Below the pieces are notes generated by a model. It saw only the letters and a list, made by a program, of their open reading frames with translations. It was not told where the DNA came from and searched no databases. A stretch of DNA of 64,000 nt from Stieleria marina (GTDB taxonomy: Bacteria > Planctomycetota > Planctomycetia > Pirellulales > Pirellulaceae), in the NCBI GenBank assembly GCA_007741555.1, contig CP036526.1, positions 1,054,001 through 1,118,000 on the forward strand. Direction: 5' to 3'. Shown here in pieces: positions 44,280 to 52,959 of this stretch. The number at the start of each line of letters is the position of its first letter. The first letter of the stretch is position 1. The position numbers were made by a program, and so were the translations under genes.

Positions 44280-45494
44280 ATGAAAAGTTGCGTATTGGCC
44301 TATTCAGGCGGACTCGATACCTCAGTGATTCTCGGCTGGCTTCAAGATCAGGGCTACGAAGTCCACTGTGTTTATGTCGATCTGGGACAGCCCTGCGAAG
44401 ACCGCGCGGCGATCGAAAAGAAAGCTCACGATTGCGGCGCCGCATCGTATCGCTTGGTCGATGTTCGCGAAGAACTCTGTCGCGATTTCGCTTTCCCCGT
44501 TTTGGCGTGGCAGGCAAAGTACGAACAGATCTATTTGCTGGGCACATCGATCGCCCGTCCGCTGATCAGCAAAGTCTGTTTGGAAGTTGCTCGCGAAGTC
44601 GGAGCAACCGCCTACGCTCATGGTGCCACCGGGAAAGGCAACGATCAATGCCGCTTTCAATTGGCTGCCGAAGCGTTGGACCCTAAGGTCGAAATGATCG
44701 CTCCTTGGCGCATCAAGGAATTTCGCGAAGCATTCCCCGGGCGAACTGAATTGATCGCTTATTGCGAGAACAAAAACATTTCGGTCAAAGCGTCCACGGC
44801 CAAACCGTACAGCAGCGACGAAAACGTTCTGCACATCAGCTACGAAGCGGGCCAGTTGGAAGAACTAGACGTCAACGGAGTCGAACTGGTTGATTTCGGG
44901 ATGGGCGTTAGTCCTCAGGAAGCACCGGACAAATCCGAAAGCGTCACGATCGGGTTCGAAGCAGGAGTCCCGGTCACATTGAATGGGCAAAAAGTCGGTG
45001 CGCTCGAAATGGTCGAATCGCTCAACGACATTGCCGGACGCAACGGTGTTGGCCGTATTGATATGGTCGAGAATCGTTTTGTCGGAATGAAAAGTCGTGG
45101 CGTTTACGAATCGCCAGGAATGACGGTGCTTTACAACGCCTTGATGAATGTCGAGCAGTTGACGATGGATCGCGACTTGATGCACTTGCGAGATCGCATG
45201 GCTCCCGAAGTCGCCGAGATGGTGTACTACGGTTTTTGGTATGCGCCAAAGCTGGATGCGATGATGGCCTTCATTCGCGAAGCCCAGAAGCACACGACCG
45301 GCGAAGTCACGTTGAAATTGTACAAAGGCAACATCAGCGTCGATTCGCGGAGCAGCAAGAACAGTCTGTACGACGAAGACATCGCAACCATGGAAGGCGG
45401 CGGTTCGTATAACCAGGACGACGCCGAAGGGTTCTTGCGAATCCAAGGGTTGCCGTGCCGTGTCCAAGGCACTGTTACACCGCGAAAGTTTTAG
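44280..45494 (+). CDS. argG: Argininosuccinate synthase
   Basis: The product of 404 residues joins citrulline and aspartate using ATP in arginine synthesis. The ATP-pyrophosphatase loop AYSGGLDTSVIL covers residues 7-18. Other family segments are YAHGATGKGNDQCRFQLAA near residue 115, APWR near residue 140, and RNGVGRIDMVENRFVGMKSRGVYE near residue 255. Length is standard. It is divergent from larB, with about 220 bases between for promoters. No other arginine gene is adjacent. Confidence 0.96.
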   Translation: MKSCVLAYSGGLDTSVILGWLQDQGYEVHCVYVDLGQPCEDRAAIEKKAHDCGAASYRLVDVREELCRDFAFPVLAWQAKYEQIYLLGTSIARPLISKVCLEVAREVGATAYAHGATGKGNDQCRFQLAAEALDPKVEMIAPWRIKEFREAFPGRTELIAYCENKNISVKASTAKPYSSDENVLHISYEAGQLEELDVNGVELVDFGMGVSPQEAPDKSESVTIGFEAGVPVTLNGQKVGALEMVESLNDIAGRNGVGRIDMVENRFVGMKSRGVYESPGMTVLYNALMNVEQLTMDRDLMHLRDRMAPEVAEMVYYGFWYAPKLDAMMAFIREAQKHTTGEVTLKLYKGNISVDSRSSKNSLYDEDIATMEGGGSYNQDDAEGFLRIQGLPCRVQGTVTPRKF

Positions 45495-45571
45495 TAAACC
45501 GCGGAAAGTGCCAAAAGAATGTCAGTCGTGCGATGTCACCATCGCGCTGACGTTCCTTTTGTTGTCCACTC

Positions 45572-46483
45572 TCAATCCAGCGTGTCATCGGGCAGCGGTT
45601 CGCCGCCCGCTGGTGTGACGAGTGCGTTGAAAACGGTCACCGCCGTGTCATCGGAAAGAAAGTGACCGCGGCCATCGACGGTGGCCATCGCAGCTCCGTC
45701 TTCTAGTAACTGTCCGGGATCGTCTTTTCGCGATCCGTTGATTTGTCCCGACATCTTGGCAAAGTCCAGGTCGATTGGTTCCGTCCACATTCCTGTTGGA
45801 ACCGACGGATTGCCTTCGATTACCAGCAGCGTCTGCGTCGGCGAATCGACGATTTTGTCAGGGCTCATCGGTCCCTTGGGAGGGAACAGCGTGTTTGCGC
45901 CGACGACTAGATAGTAGTCCGATTCGGGCGTCGTGAATCCGCCTTGTGAATCCGGATGACGAAACACAGCAGGCATCTCATACACGATTTGCATGTTCGG
46001 CTCCGACGTCCAATCTTTGGTCAAATCGAATTTGTCGTACAGTTCGTCTTCATCCAGATACGGCAGGATCAGCACTCGCCACGACAGCAGTGGTTTGCCG
46101 TTGGCATCCAACAGGGCTGGCGGTGGGTAGGTTTTGTGTTCCGCGGCGTAAGCGTTCAAGGCAGCGGCGATCTTTTCCAGATTGCGAATCGATGCGTTGC
46201 GAGTTCGGTTGGACGAGAGTCGCTGAACGGTTTGCCCACCGAATCGAAAGACTGCAAAAACCAAACAGCCCAGCAGAACCAAAGCCACACTGGCAGCGAC
46301 GATCCAGCCAAAAGGTTTCGTCGCGCCGGAGAGGCCTGTCTTGCCACTGCCAAGTCGTTTCGGAGCAAAGCGGGGAATGTCGATTGGCTTTCCACATGTC
46401 ACGCATTCGCCACTGCGCCCGCTGTATTGATCCTCGACTTGGGTTTGCGTTCGGCAATGGGGACAAGTGAAAAGAAAAGGCAT
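45572..46483 (-). CDS. DUF1559-type protein with N-terminal zinc ribbon and one membrane helix
   Basis: The product of 303 residues starts with a zinc ribbon (FTCPHCRTQ and CVTCGKPI). A basic stretch is followed by a membrane helix at about 58-80 (GWIVAASVALVLLGCLVFAVF). The outer part has NLEKIAAALNAYAAEHKTYPPPALLDANGKPLLSWRVLILPYL, the DUF1559 pattern common in planctomycetes, and a late GRGHFLSDD. DUF1559 is usually joined to a pilin-like N-terminal signal, so the zinc ribbon in its place is a variant. The biochemical role is unknown. Confidence 0.8.
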   Translation of the reverse strand: MPFLFTCPHCRTQTQVEDQYSGRSGECVTCGKPIDIPRFAPKRLGSGKTGLSGATKPFGWIVAASVALVLLGCLVFAVFRFGGQTVQRLSSNRTRNASIRNLEKIAAALNAYAAEHKTYPPPALLDANGKPLLSWRVLILPYLDEDELYDKFDLTKDWTSEPNMQIVYEMPAVFRHPDSQGGFTTPESDYYLVVGANTLFPPKGPMSPDKIVDSPTQTLLVIEGNPSVPTGMWTEPIDLDFAKMSGQINGSRKDDPGQLLEDGAAMATVDGRGHFLSDDTAVTVFNALVTPAGGEPLPDDTLD

Positions 46484-46597
46484 GGAAATGTAGTCGCTGG
46501 CAAGTAATCAACTGGCTATCGGCTTGCCAGGTTTGGATCCGGCAAACAAGAATGAGTCATCATTTTACGCGATCCGTAACTCCGATGGGAATTGACT

Positions 46598-47041
46598 GTG
46601 CGAGCCGTTTTACAACGTGTAACCAGCGCCAAGGTGACGGTCGACGATGAGATTGTTGGCCAAATCGCTAGCGGTCTGCTGATCTTGTTGGGGGTTGGCC
46701 ATGGCGACACGGAAACCGAAGCGAAATGGCTGGCTGACAAAGCGGCCAATCTGCGAATCTTTGAAGACGACGCGGGGAAAATGAATCGCTCCGTGCTTGA
46801 TGTCAACGGATCTGCGCTCGTCGTCAGCCAATTCACTCTGTTGGGCGACTGTCGCAAAGGGCGTCGACCTGCTTTTACCGGAGCGGCCGATCCGGCGATC
46901 GCAAAAGAACTTTATCTGCGTTTTGGGGACCTGCTCTCTCAACGTGGTGTTCCCGTCGAACGCGGAATCTTTGCAGCCGACATGCAAGTCGCTCTGGTAA
47001 ATGATGGCCCAGTCACGATGGTGGTCGATCGGTTGCCGTAG
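46598..47041 (+). CDS. dtd: D-aminoacyl-tRNA deacylase
   Basis: The product of 147 residues hydrolyses D-aminoacyl-tRNAs. The start [16 protein letters not shown], the [21 protein letters not shown] segment near residue 78 and the [10 protein letters not shown] motif near residue 135, with the Gly-cisPro pair, are all family hallmarks. GTG at 46598 was chosen because the family starts M-R-A-V; a TTG two codons upstream is possible. Length is normal. It is convergent with the DUF457-like gene, with only two bases between the stops. Confidence 0.94.
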   Translation: MRAVLQRVTSAKVTVDDEIVGQIASGLLILLGVGHGDTETEAKWLADKAANLRIFEDDAGKMNRSVLDVNGSALVVSQFTLLGDCRKGRRPAFTGAADPAIAKELYLRFGDLLSQRGVPVERGIFAADMQVALVNDGPVTMVVDRLP

Positions 47042-47043
47042 GT

Positions 47044-47766
47044 CTATTTCAACCACTTCTGCCAAGGAAGTTCGCGTGGCGCGGGCTGCGCGATGTGTGG
47101 ATCGTCAAACCGAGTGTGTTCGCGAATCTGATCACTGATGTCGTGGTCTCCCCAAGCCAAGTATGCCAAGAAGAACACTTGCGCGTAGACGACCAAGTTC
47201 GACAACTGATTGTTGCCGAAAAGTTTAAGCGCGGACCCGAACGATTTTTTGGCCCGAAAGCGCAGGAAGCCAAATTCGATCGCCCAGATTTCGTCCAAGA
47301 TCAAGTGGACCAAAAATCCAATGACAATCGCGGCCGTCTTGAAAAGACGAACCGATTCTTCGGGGCATGGCATGACCAAGTACGCGGCCAGTCCTGCTGT
47401 GGCTGCGGCGGGCAGGCTGTGCCACATGCCACGGTGCACGGTAAAGCGGCGAAAGAACTCCACGACCACGAAACGGATCCCGAGATAGATCAGCATCGTC
47501 GCCAGCACCATCGATTCGTGTGACAGTTGCATCTCTCGGAATCGATCCAGCATCAAGATGGGAACGACAGCCGATGCAAACATGCTGGTCTCGCGAAGCG
47601 GAATCCCCGAGTCGCTGTCCAGGTCAGGAAGCATGCCGGCAACACTGCACAGTCCAGCAGCCAAGATGCCTGTCTCAATCGACATGCCTTGTTGCGTCAC
47701 GCCCCAGTATCCGTAAGCGATACCGACCAGCGTGCTACCGGTGATGTGTGTTTTGAAATCAGCCAC
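47044..47766 (-). CDS. DUF457 / YdjM-like membrane-bound metal-dependent hydrolase
   Basis: The product of 240 residues begins ADFKTHITGSTLVGIAYG, the usual start of this family. It has several membrane helices and the polar motifs LCSVAGMLPDLDSDSGIP, FRRFTVHRGMWHSLPAA and VHLILDEIW, whose His and Asp residues fit a membrane-embedded metal site. GTG at 47766 was chosen for the conserved N-terminus; the frame is open to 48006, where it would overlap the cvpA promoter. Substrate is unknown. Its stop is two bases from the dtd stop. Confidence 0.75.
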   Translation of the reverse strand: MADFKTHITGSTLVGIAYGYWGVTQQGMSIETGILAAGLCSVAGMLPDLDSDSGIPLRETSMFASAVVPILMLDRFREMQLSHESMVLATMLIYLGIRFVVVEFFRRFTVHRGMWHSLPAAATAGLAAYLVMPCPEESVRLFKTAAIVIGFLVHLILDEIWAIEFGFLRFRAKKSFGSALKLFGNNQLSNLVVYAQVFFLAYLAWGDHDISDQIREHTRFDDPHIAQPAPRELPWQKWLK

Positions 47767-48023
47767 GATCGCGCGGATGGCGTGGAGAAGGGCAGTGCAG
47801 TGAAAAAAAAATGTGCTTTGAATTGGTGGCAGAGAGAGTGCCGCGAATTTCCAATCATGGGAATAAGGAATATCACCTGTTCCCGCCAAGACGAATCGAC
47901 CTTCGGTCAACGATCGGCGATCGCTATACTCCCCAAAGAAGCTGCCTTGATCAGTGGCTTTTGCTAGCAAGCCGATTGGTTGTTTGTTGGCCTGATCAAT
48001 CCACATTGCATGGAAGCGATTCG

Positions 48024-48812
48024 GTGGAAATTTACGACATCATCATGCTGGTCATCATCGTCGGCGCTGCCCTCTTTGGTGCCGTCAAAGGATTTGCATG
48101 GCAGTTGGCTTCGATCGCTTCGATCGTGGTCAGCTATATCGTGGCGTACAAGTTTCGTGAGCCATTTAGCCATTCGATTCACGCCGAGCCGCCATGGGAC
48201 CAGTTCTTGGCGATGCTGATTCTGTTCATCGGAACCTCGTTGGTGATCTGGGTCCTATTCAGGATGGTCAGCAATTCGATTGATCGGATGCGGCTGCGTG
48301 AATTTGATCGCCAGGTGGGATTTCTTTTTGGTGCTATCAAGGGCTTTCTGTATGCGACCCTGATCACGCTTTTTGCCGTCACGCTAATGGGGCAAAACAT
48401 CCGGTCGAAAATCGTTGCTAGCAAAAGCGGGAAGTTTATCGCTCAAGTCCTCGATCGGAGCGATTCGGTGATCCCAGAAGAGATTCACTACGTCCTGAGG
48501 CCTTACCTGGACACGTTTGATCAGCGGTTCGCAGAGACACAAGATACGATCAATTCGGGCTATCCAGACGCTCGTGAAACGACCTCAGGCGGGTTCTTTT
48601 CGACGTTAGGCCGTGCCGCAGATACGGCTTCCGCGTCAGCTGGTTCCCAGCCGGCATCGGAGATCGAATCATTCTGGAATCGTCTGCCCGGAATGAGTTC
48701 TAGTGAGCCCGCTGAAAGTGCTCCGGCAGCTTCGTGGGGAAGCGGCCAGCAAAGCTATCAACGCGCGGAGAATCCACCGGTCGGTTCCGCTCCGGGGTTC
48801 TGGCAACGCTAA
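48024..48812 (+). CDS. cvpA: CvpA-family membrane protein
   Basis: The product of 262 residues has four membrane helices in the first 140 residues (IYDIIMLVIIVGAALFGAVKGF, ASIASIVVSYIVAYKF, LAMLILFIGTSLVIWVLF, LFGAIKGFLYATLITLFAVTL). This is the CvpA/colicin V production protein pattern. The C-terminal 100 residues are Ser/Ala/Pro-rich and look disordered. GTG at 48024, with GGAAG upstream, was chosen because the family starts at this MEIYDI helix; longer frames upstream are not conserved-looking. The role in bacteria is linked to envelope homeostasis and is not well defined. Confidence 0.78.
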   Translation: MEIYDIIMLVIIVGAALFGAVKGFAWQLASIASIVVSYIVAYKFREPFSHSIHAEPPWDQFLAMLILFIGTSLVIWVLFRMVSNSIDRMRLREFDRQVGFLFGAIKGFLYATLITLFAVTLMGQNIRSKIVASKSGKFIAQVLDRSDSVIPEEIHYVLRPYLDTFDQRFAETQDTINSGYPDARETTSGGFFSTLGRAADTASASAGSQPASEIESFWNRLPGMSSSEPAESAPAASWGSGQQSYQRAENPPVGSAPGFWQR

Positions 48813-49176
48813 GCGACGCTGAATGAACCTGGCGTTTGCATCCGTATGCAGCGTTAGTTGCGTCTGCAGTTTGAATGCGGCTCGAGCTACGGCAGAGTGC
48901 AGCGAGCCGAAAAGCTAAAACGCGTCAAATACGGGGTTTTCTGTACTCTTAATACAACATAAGAGGCATTATCGGACGTTGGAAAAGGGGCTGAATCGCC
49001 CTGTTTGGCCGCTGATTCCTCCGTCGCTTTCCTCCGTCGCTCTTTCGCGAGGCTCTGTCCAATCGACGCAGTGAAGCCCTCGCCGTTGCTTGGAAAAGCC
49101 TGCTGCCACCTTTCACAGATGATCGCGGCGACACTTTTTCGTGCTGTAAAAAATTGTCGACGCGGAAGCGTCTCCG

Positions 49177-49216
49177 GTTGTCGACAACGGATCAGTTTTG
49201 CTTGGTTGTCGACAAC
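49177..49216. promoter_or_regulatory. Two copies of a 12-base perfect palindrome (possible operator pair)
   Basis: GTTGTCGACAAC occurs at 49177-49188 and 49205-49216, 28 bases apart centre to centre, a spacing close to a whole number of helical turns if bound by dimers. A half-site lies at 49154-49161. Regulator binding is inference. Confidence 0.45.
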
Positions 49217-49420
49217 AAAAATTTCGCGAATCAAACTGCGGCGTCGGATCAAAAAATGAGATCAAAATCGATTCTGTGAAACAAAAAACGAGTTTTAAAT
49301 TTCAAAATTGAAAAGTTCTCGATTCGATCTTTTGAGAAACGATTTTGAAAACAAAAATCGAGGATTTTGAAAATCGAAAATCGCGAAAAATCGAATTTCA
49401 ATCGGGGCAGAGATTTTCCG
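49217..49420. repeat. AT-rich tract with repeated AAAATCGA / GATTTTGAAAA words
   Basis: The words AAAATCGA, GATTTTGAAAA and AAATCGAAAATCG recur many times in direct and inverted order within 200 bases. The tract is clearly lower in GC than the rest of the window. No coding potential was seen. Confidence 0.6.
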
Positions 49421-49464
49421 ATTATGCAGACTGTTCAGGCATCGCCTGAGCGGCGATCGACACG

Positions 49465-49573
49465 ATGAAGCGATTCGCAATCGGAGACGTGCAGGGGCAC
49501 TTCACCGATTTGCAACTGCTGATCGCTTGGCGCGATCTGGCATCGAATGACCTGTTGGTGAGGTTGAGCGACG
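49465..49573 (+). pseudogene. Possible remnant of a metallophosphatase (ApaH-like) N-terminus
   Basis: The first residues after ATG 49465 read MKRFAIGDVQGHFTDLQLLI. This is very like the N-terminus of symmetrical Ap4A hydrolase and related phosphatases (AIGDVQGCYDELQ), where GDxxG binds metal. After about 30 codons the frame runs antisense into accA and loses any similarity. It is therefore likely a truncated fragment; a functional short peptide is unlikely. Confidence 0.4.
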
Positions 49574-50539
49574 CTACGACGCGTCTTCCAAGAACACACC
49601 GATGCGGCGGAATTTTTCGTACCGCGAATCTACCAGTTCATCCGACGTTTTTTGCTCTAGTTCGGCCAGCGTGCGAGACAGATAAGTCTTCAAACGCGAA
49701 GCCATCTGATGGTGATCACGGTGAGCACCGCCGAGTGGTTCTTCCAAGACATCGTCGACCACATTGAGTCGCCGAAGGTCTTTGCTGGTGAATCGCAATG
49801 CCGCTGCTGCTTTGGGAGCATGCTCGTGGCTTTTCCACAAGATTCCCGCGCAACCTTCGGGACTGATGACGCTGTAGTACGCATGCTGCAACACGGCAAC
49901 ACGATCGCCGACGCCAATCCCCAATGCGCCGCCAGATCCGCCTTCGCCGATCACGACGCAAATCACAGGCGTCTTCAAGCGGCTCATCATGAACATGCTT
50001 TCGGCGATCACTTGCGCTTGACCGCGCTCCTCTGCCCCGATGCCCGGGTAGGCACCTGGGGTGTCGATAAAGCAAATCAGTGGCAACTGGTACTTTTCAG
50101 CCAGTCGCATTTTCGTCATCGCTTTGCGGTAGCCTTCGGGATGCGCGCAACCGAAATGACAGGCCGCGCGTTCTTTATAAGTCCGGCCTTTCTGATGCCC
50201 GAGCACCATGACTTTGAATCGATCCAGTTTGGCGAAACCCGACAGCATCGCGCGATCATCACCAAAGTGTTTGTCTCCATGGAGTTCGACAAATTCATCG
50301 AACGCCAGGTTCAAATAGTCGCGTGTGTAAGGTCGGTTTTTGTGGCGCGCAACTTGTACCGTTTGCCACGCGTCCAATGATCCATAGACATCTCGCAATT
50401 GATTGACCAACTCCATTCGCAGTTCGCGAATTTCGTTTTCGGTCGCGTCACTGCGATCTGTCTGACGTTCCAAGGCTGCGATGCGTGACTCTAAATCCGC
50501 AATCGCTACTTCAAACTCAAGTCCGGGTCCGCCGCTCAT
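49574..50539 (-). CDS. accA: Acetyl-CoA carboxylase carboxyltransferase subunit alpha
   Basis: The product of 321 residues, with AccD, moves the carboxyl group from biotin to acetyl-CoA to give malonyl-CoA, the first step of fatty-acid synthesis. The N-terminus has the LEFEVAIADLESRIAALE helix. RPYTRDYLNLAFDEFVELHGDKHFGDDRAM, GHQKGRTYKERAACHFGCAHPEGYRKAMTKM, FIDTPGAYPGIGAEERGQ and GEGGSGGALGIGVGDRV are all conserved in the family. Length is normal. Its ATG overlaps the stop of the upstream kinase gene by four bases, an unusual partner for accA. Confidence 0.95.
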   Translation of the reverse strand: MSGGPGLEFEVAIADLESRIAALERQTDRSDATENEIRELRMELVNQLRDVYGSLDAWQTVQVARHKNRPYTRDYLNLAFDEFVELHGDKHFGDDRAMLSGFAKLDRFKVMVLGHQKGRTYKERAACHFGCAHPEGYRKAMTKMRLAEKYQLPLICFIDTPGAYPGIGAEERGQAQVIAESMFMMSRLKTPVICVVIGEGGSGGALGIGVGDRVAVLQHAYYSVISPEGCAGILWKSHEHAPKAAAALRFTSKDLRRLNVVDDVLEEPLGGAHRDHHQMASRLKTYLSRTLAELEQKTSDELVDSRYEKFRRIGVFLEDAS

Positions 50540-51561
50540 TCTTTGTCACCTTCTTCAGTCGTCTTTTTTGGTTTTCGTTTTCGCGGCTTTTCTTCTTCGG
50601 GCTCATCGGAGCTAACCGATGGCTTGATGAACATGTCATCGGCTCCTTTGATCCCGACGTTGTGGTCAAAGACGCTGATCTCAGGTTTTCGTGGTCGCTT
50701 GTTGAAGATTTCGATGGTGCGAAATACTTTCAGGAATTCCCACATGGTGGGCACGATCTTGTTTTGTTGTCCGGGCAGCTGCAGTCTGTCTTCGGGCTTC
50801 TTGGCCATCATGCTTTTGACCAAGTTGGCGAAGTCCTTGGTGACGTTTGGATTCTGTGCAATCGGGCTCGGGATGGAGGAAGACAAGTGCCGGTTGAGCA
50901 AATCGTTTGGAGTGTCGCCTGTGTACGGTGGTTTGCCCGTGCACAATTCGTACAGCACGCAGCCAAAGGCATAGATGTCAGTTCGCTCGTCGCAAACTTT
51001 GCGACGAATCTGTTCTGGCGCCATGTAGCTACGCGTGCCACGGGCGACCTTGGAACTGTAAAATATTTTGCTCAGCCCGGTTTTCTTTTTTTCGCTGATT
51101 GTAAAGTCAATCAGCTTTACCGTTCCGTCGCGGCTAACCAAGAAGTTGTCGGGTTTGATATCCAAGTGGATGTAGTTTTTGGTGTGCATGTAGTACAAGC
51201 CTTCGGCGGCTTGTTCGACAATTTTGTCCAGCATGAATGCCAACGAATCAGGGCCGCGCCGCAGCGCCTGTTTCATATTCAGTTCGCTGAAAAGCTCCAT
51301 TGCCAAGAACAGCACGCCGGCTTCGGTTCGCATCTCCCGGACTTTGATAATTCGCGGACTCGATAAGTCCTTGGCAATGTTGTACTCGTGTTTCAGAGCC
51401 GCCAGTTCGCCCTTGTCATCCATGCTGGTCTGTTTCAAGATCTTCAGAGCATAGCGATCGTTGGTGTTTTCTTCGATGGCTTCCCATACGTCCGCCGTGC
51501 TACCGCCACGAATCAATCGAGCAAGCCGATAGGGCCCCAGGAAGTCTCGTTGTCTTGACAT
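50536..51561 (-). CDS. Ser/Thr protein kinase with atypical motifs, overlapping accA
   Basis: The product of 341 residues is a Hanks-type kinase domain. The ATP-anchoring lysine is in YALKILK (Lys40). The catalytic loop is HLDIKPDN at 132-139, with Leu in place of the usual Arg of HRD. The metal motif is DFT at 152-154 in place of DFG. SYMAPEQ near residue 178 and DIYAFGCVLYELCTGKPPY near residue 195 are normal. The glycine loop (IRGGSTADVWEA) is also divergent. No membrane segment is seen, and the C-terminus is Lys/Glu-rich. The key Lys, Asp and Asn remain, so activity is likely. The overlap with accA suggests a link to lipid synthesis (inference). Confidence 0.88.
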   Translation of the reverse strand: MSRQRDFLGPYRLARLIRGGSTADVWEAIEENTNDRYALKILKQTSMDDKGELAALKHEYNIAKDLSSPRIIKVREMRTEAGVLFLAMELFSELNMKQALRRGPDSLAFMLDKIVEQAAEGLYYMHTKNYIHLDIKPDNFLVSRDGTVKLIDFTISEKKKTGLSKIFYSSKVARGTRSYMAPEQIRRKVCDERTDIYAFGCVLYELCTGKPPYTGDTPNDLLNRHLSSSIPSPIAQNPNVTKDFANLVKSMMAKKPEDRLQLPGQQNKIVPTMWEFLKVFRTIEIFNKRPRKPEISVFDHNVGIKGADDMFIKPSVSSDEPEEEKPRKRKPKKTTEEGDKE

Positions 51562-51683
51562 GAGTTGCTAGGAGTAATTGAGAAGTTTGCGAACAGAATC
51601 GAACCGCTGACATGATAGTTGGGCTCGCCAGCTCTCGGGAACCCGAGGAACGGCGGAACCGTTGCTTTGGTAGGCGGATTGAT

Positions 51684-52871
51684 TCAGGTGGCTGAATCAG
51701 GCGTGGCTGGCGTTTTTCCGCTCAGCACTTCTTCGTAGACACGTCGAATTTGCCGAGTCATCGTCTGGTGGCGAAATTGTTCGGTGAAACGCCTCTGCCC
51801 TTCCCCGCCCATTCGGGCTCGCAATTCTGCGTCGGATGCCAATTTCGACAACGCCTCGGCCAGTTTCGCGGTGTCGGCGGGGCGAATTAGATATCCCGTT
51901 TCGTCGTCGAGGCAGACTTCGCGTGCCCCGTCCACGTCGTAGCTGACGACCGGTTTGCCTGCGATCAACGTTTGCGAGAGCGCCCGGGCCAGCCCTTCGC
52001 GGTAGGACGTATGGACCAGTGCATCCATCGCACCGATAAGCGATGGAACTTCCGAAGGAGGCACTAGGCCAGTGAAGATAAAATGTGAGCGTAGGCCAAG
52101 CGAAGCGATCCGCTCGGTCAATGCTGACCGCAAGATGCCATCACCCACCAATAAGAAGCGAACGCGGGGTACTGCCTTGACGACGTCAGCGGCCGCGGTG
52201 ATCAAATCATCGTGCCCTTTAAGGTGAAATAATCGGGCGATTTTTCCGATCACGATATGGTCGTCACCGATCCCTAGCCGGCTGCGGACTTCACCGCGAT
52301 GTTGGTTTGCATCCAAGAACGGTTGCACATCCATCCCACTGTAGATCGTCGTGAACTTTTTTCGTTTCGCCACACCCGCATTGACCAATTGATTGGTCAT
52401 CGCATCGGCAACTGAGATCAGCCGGTGGCAGCGTCGGGACGCCCATGTTTCGCACCGTTGAAAAAACTGACGTGCCAAAGCTGACTGATAAGGATGAAAC
52501 GGCGCGCCGTGAACCGTGTGAATGACTGCAGGGACTTTTTCGTTCCAAGCGATGTGTCGCCCAATCAATCCAGCTTTGGCGCTGTGCGTATGAACGACAT
52601 CTGGTTTGAATCGTCGAATGGATTCGCGAATGGCACGGGCGGCTTTCCAGTCGTGCAGCGGGTGGATCGCACGGCGAAGATCCGGTAGCACTTCGACCGG
52701 CAGCTCCCCTGCCCTGCCCTGGCTTAACAAGTCGCCTTCGGGGCCAGTTTCCGGTCCCGTGATCAAAAGGGTTTCGTCTCCGTGTTCGCGAATGAGATCC
52801 AAACAATTCAGTAGCGTGTTTTCTTGGGCACCACCAATGATCATCCGAGTAATGATGTGAGCGATGCGCAA
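51684..52871 (-). CDS. GT4-family glycosyltransferase
   Basis: The product of 395 residues is a GT-B fold glycosyltransferase. The N-terminus MRIAHIITRMIIGGAQENTLLNCLDL is the typical acceptor-side start with the GGA loop. VVHTHSAKAGLIGR near residue 95, then a HTVHG segment, TTIYSGMD near residue 180 and SYREGLARALSQTLIAGKPVVSYD near residue 295 carry the family's donor-site pattern, including the EG-x-A-R-A-L type motif. It probably works on surface polysaccharide or glycolipid. The start is TTG at 52871. No sugar-synthesis genes are adjacent, so the substrate is unknown. Confidence 0.88.
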   Translation of the reverse strand: MRIAHIITRMIIGGAQENTLLNCLDLIREHGDETLLITGPETGPEGDLLSQGRAGELPVEVLPDLRRAIHPLHDWKAARAIRESIRRFKPDVVHTHSAKAGLIGRHIAWNEKVPAVIHTVHGAPFHPYQSALARQFFQRCETWASRRCHRLISVADAMTNQLVNAGVAKRKKFTTIYSGMDVQPFLDANQHRGEVRSRLGIGDDHIVIGKIARLFHLKGHDDLITAAADVVKAVPRVRFLLVGDGILRSALTERIASLGLRSHFIFTGLVPPSEVPSLIGAMDALVHTSYREGLARALSQTLIAGKPVVSYDVDGAREVCLDDETGYLIRPADTAKLAEALSKLASDAELRARMGGEGQRRFTEQFRHQTMTRQIRRVYEEVLSGKTPATPDSAT

Positions 52872-52901
52872 CGATTCAATCCAGTTGTATAAAATTTGAA
52901 G

Positions 52902-52939
52902 TTAAAAACAAAGAACCGCACTGGTCGTCGATGCGGTTC
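52902..52939 (-). terminator. Rho-independent terminator for the SMP-30/esterase gene
   Basis: On the minus strand GAACCGCA pairs with TGCGGTTC (52932-52939 and 52913-52920) and is followed by TTTGTTTTTAAC. It lies 21 bases after the stop at 52960 and before the GT4 gene start, so the two genes are probably separate units. Confidence 0.8.
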
Positions 52940-52959
52940 GTGCCGTCGTGGACGAACGA

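Larger units (their letters stand above)
48813..49464. other. Long intergenic region with palindromes and an AT-rich part
   Basis: About 650 bases lack a convincing gene. CTCTTA/TAAGAG (48946-48965) forms a hairpin. TTGTCGAC occurs three times (49154-49161, and inside both 12-base palindromes listed separately). From 49217 the sequence turns AT-rich. A minus-strand frame of 121 codons (48887-49252) has Arg/Ser-rich content and is not credible. Confidence 0.45.

Noticed and set aside
48887-49252. 121-codon minus-strand frame after cvpA
   Set aside because: Composition typical of non-coding frames and it contains the palindromes.
49217-49420. Replication origin
   Set aside because: No DnaA-box cluster and no dnaA, dnaN or gidA neighbours; only AT-richness supports it.
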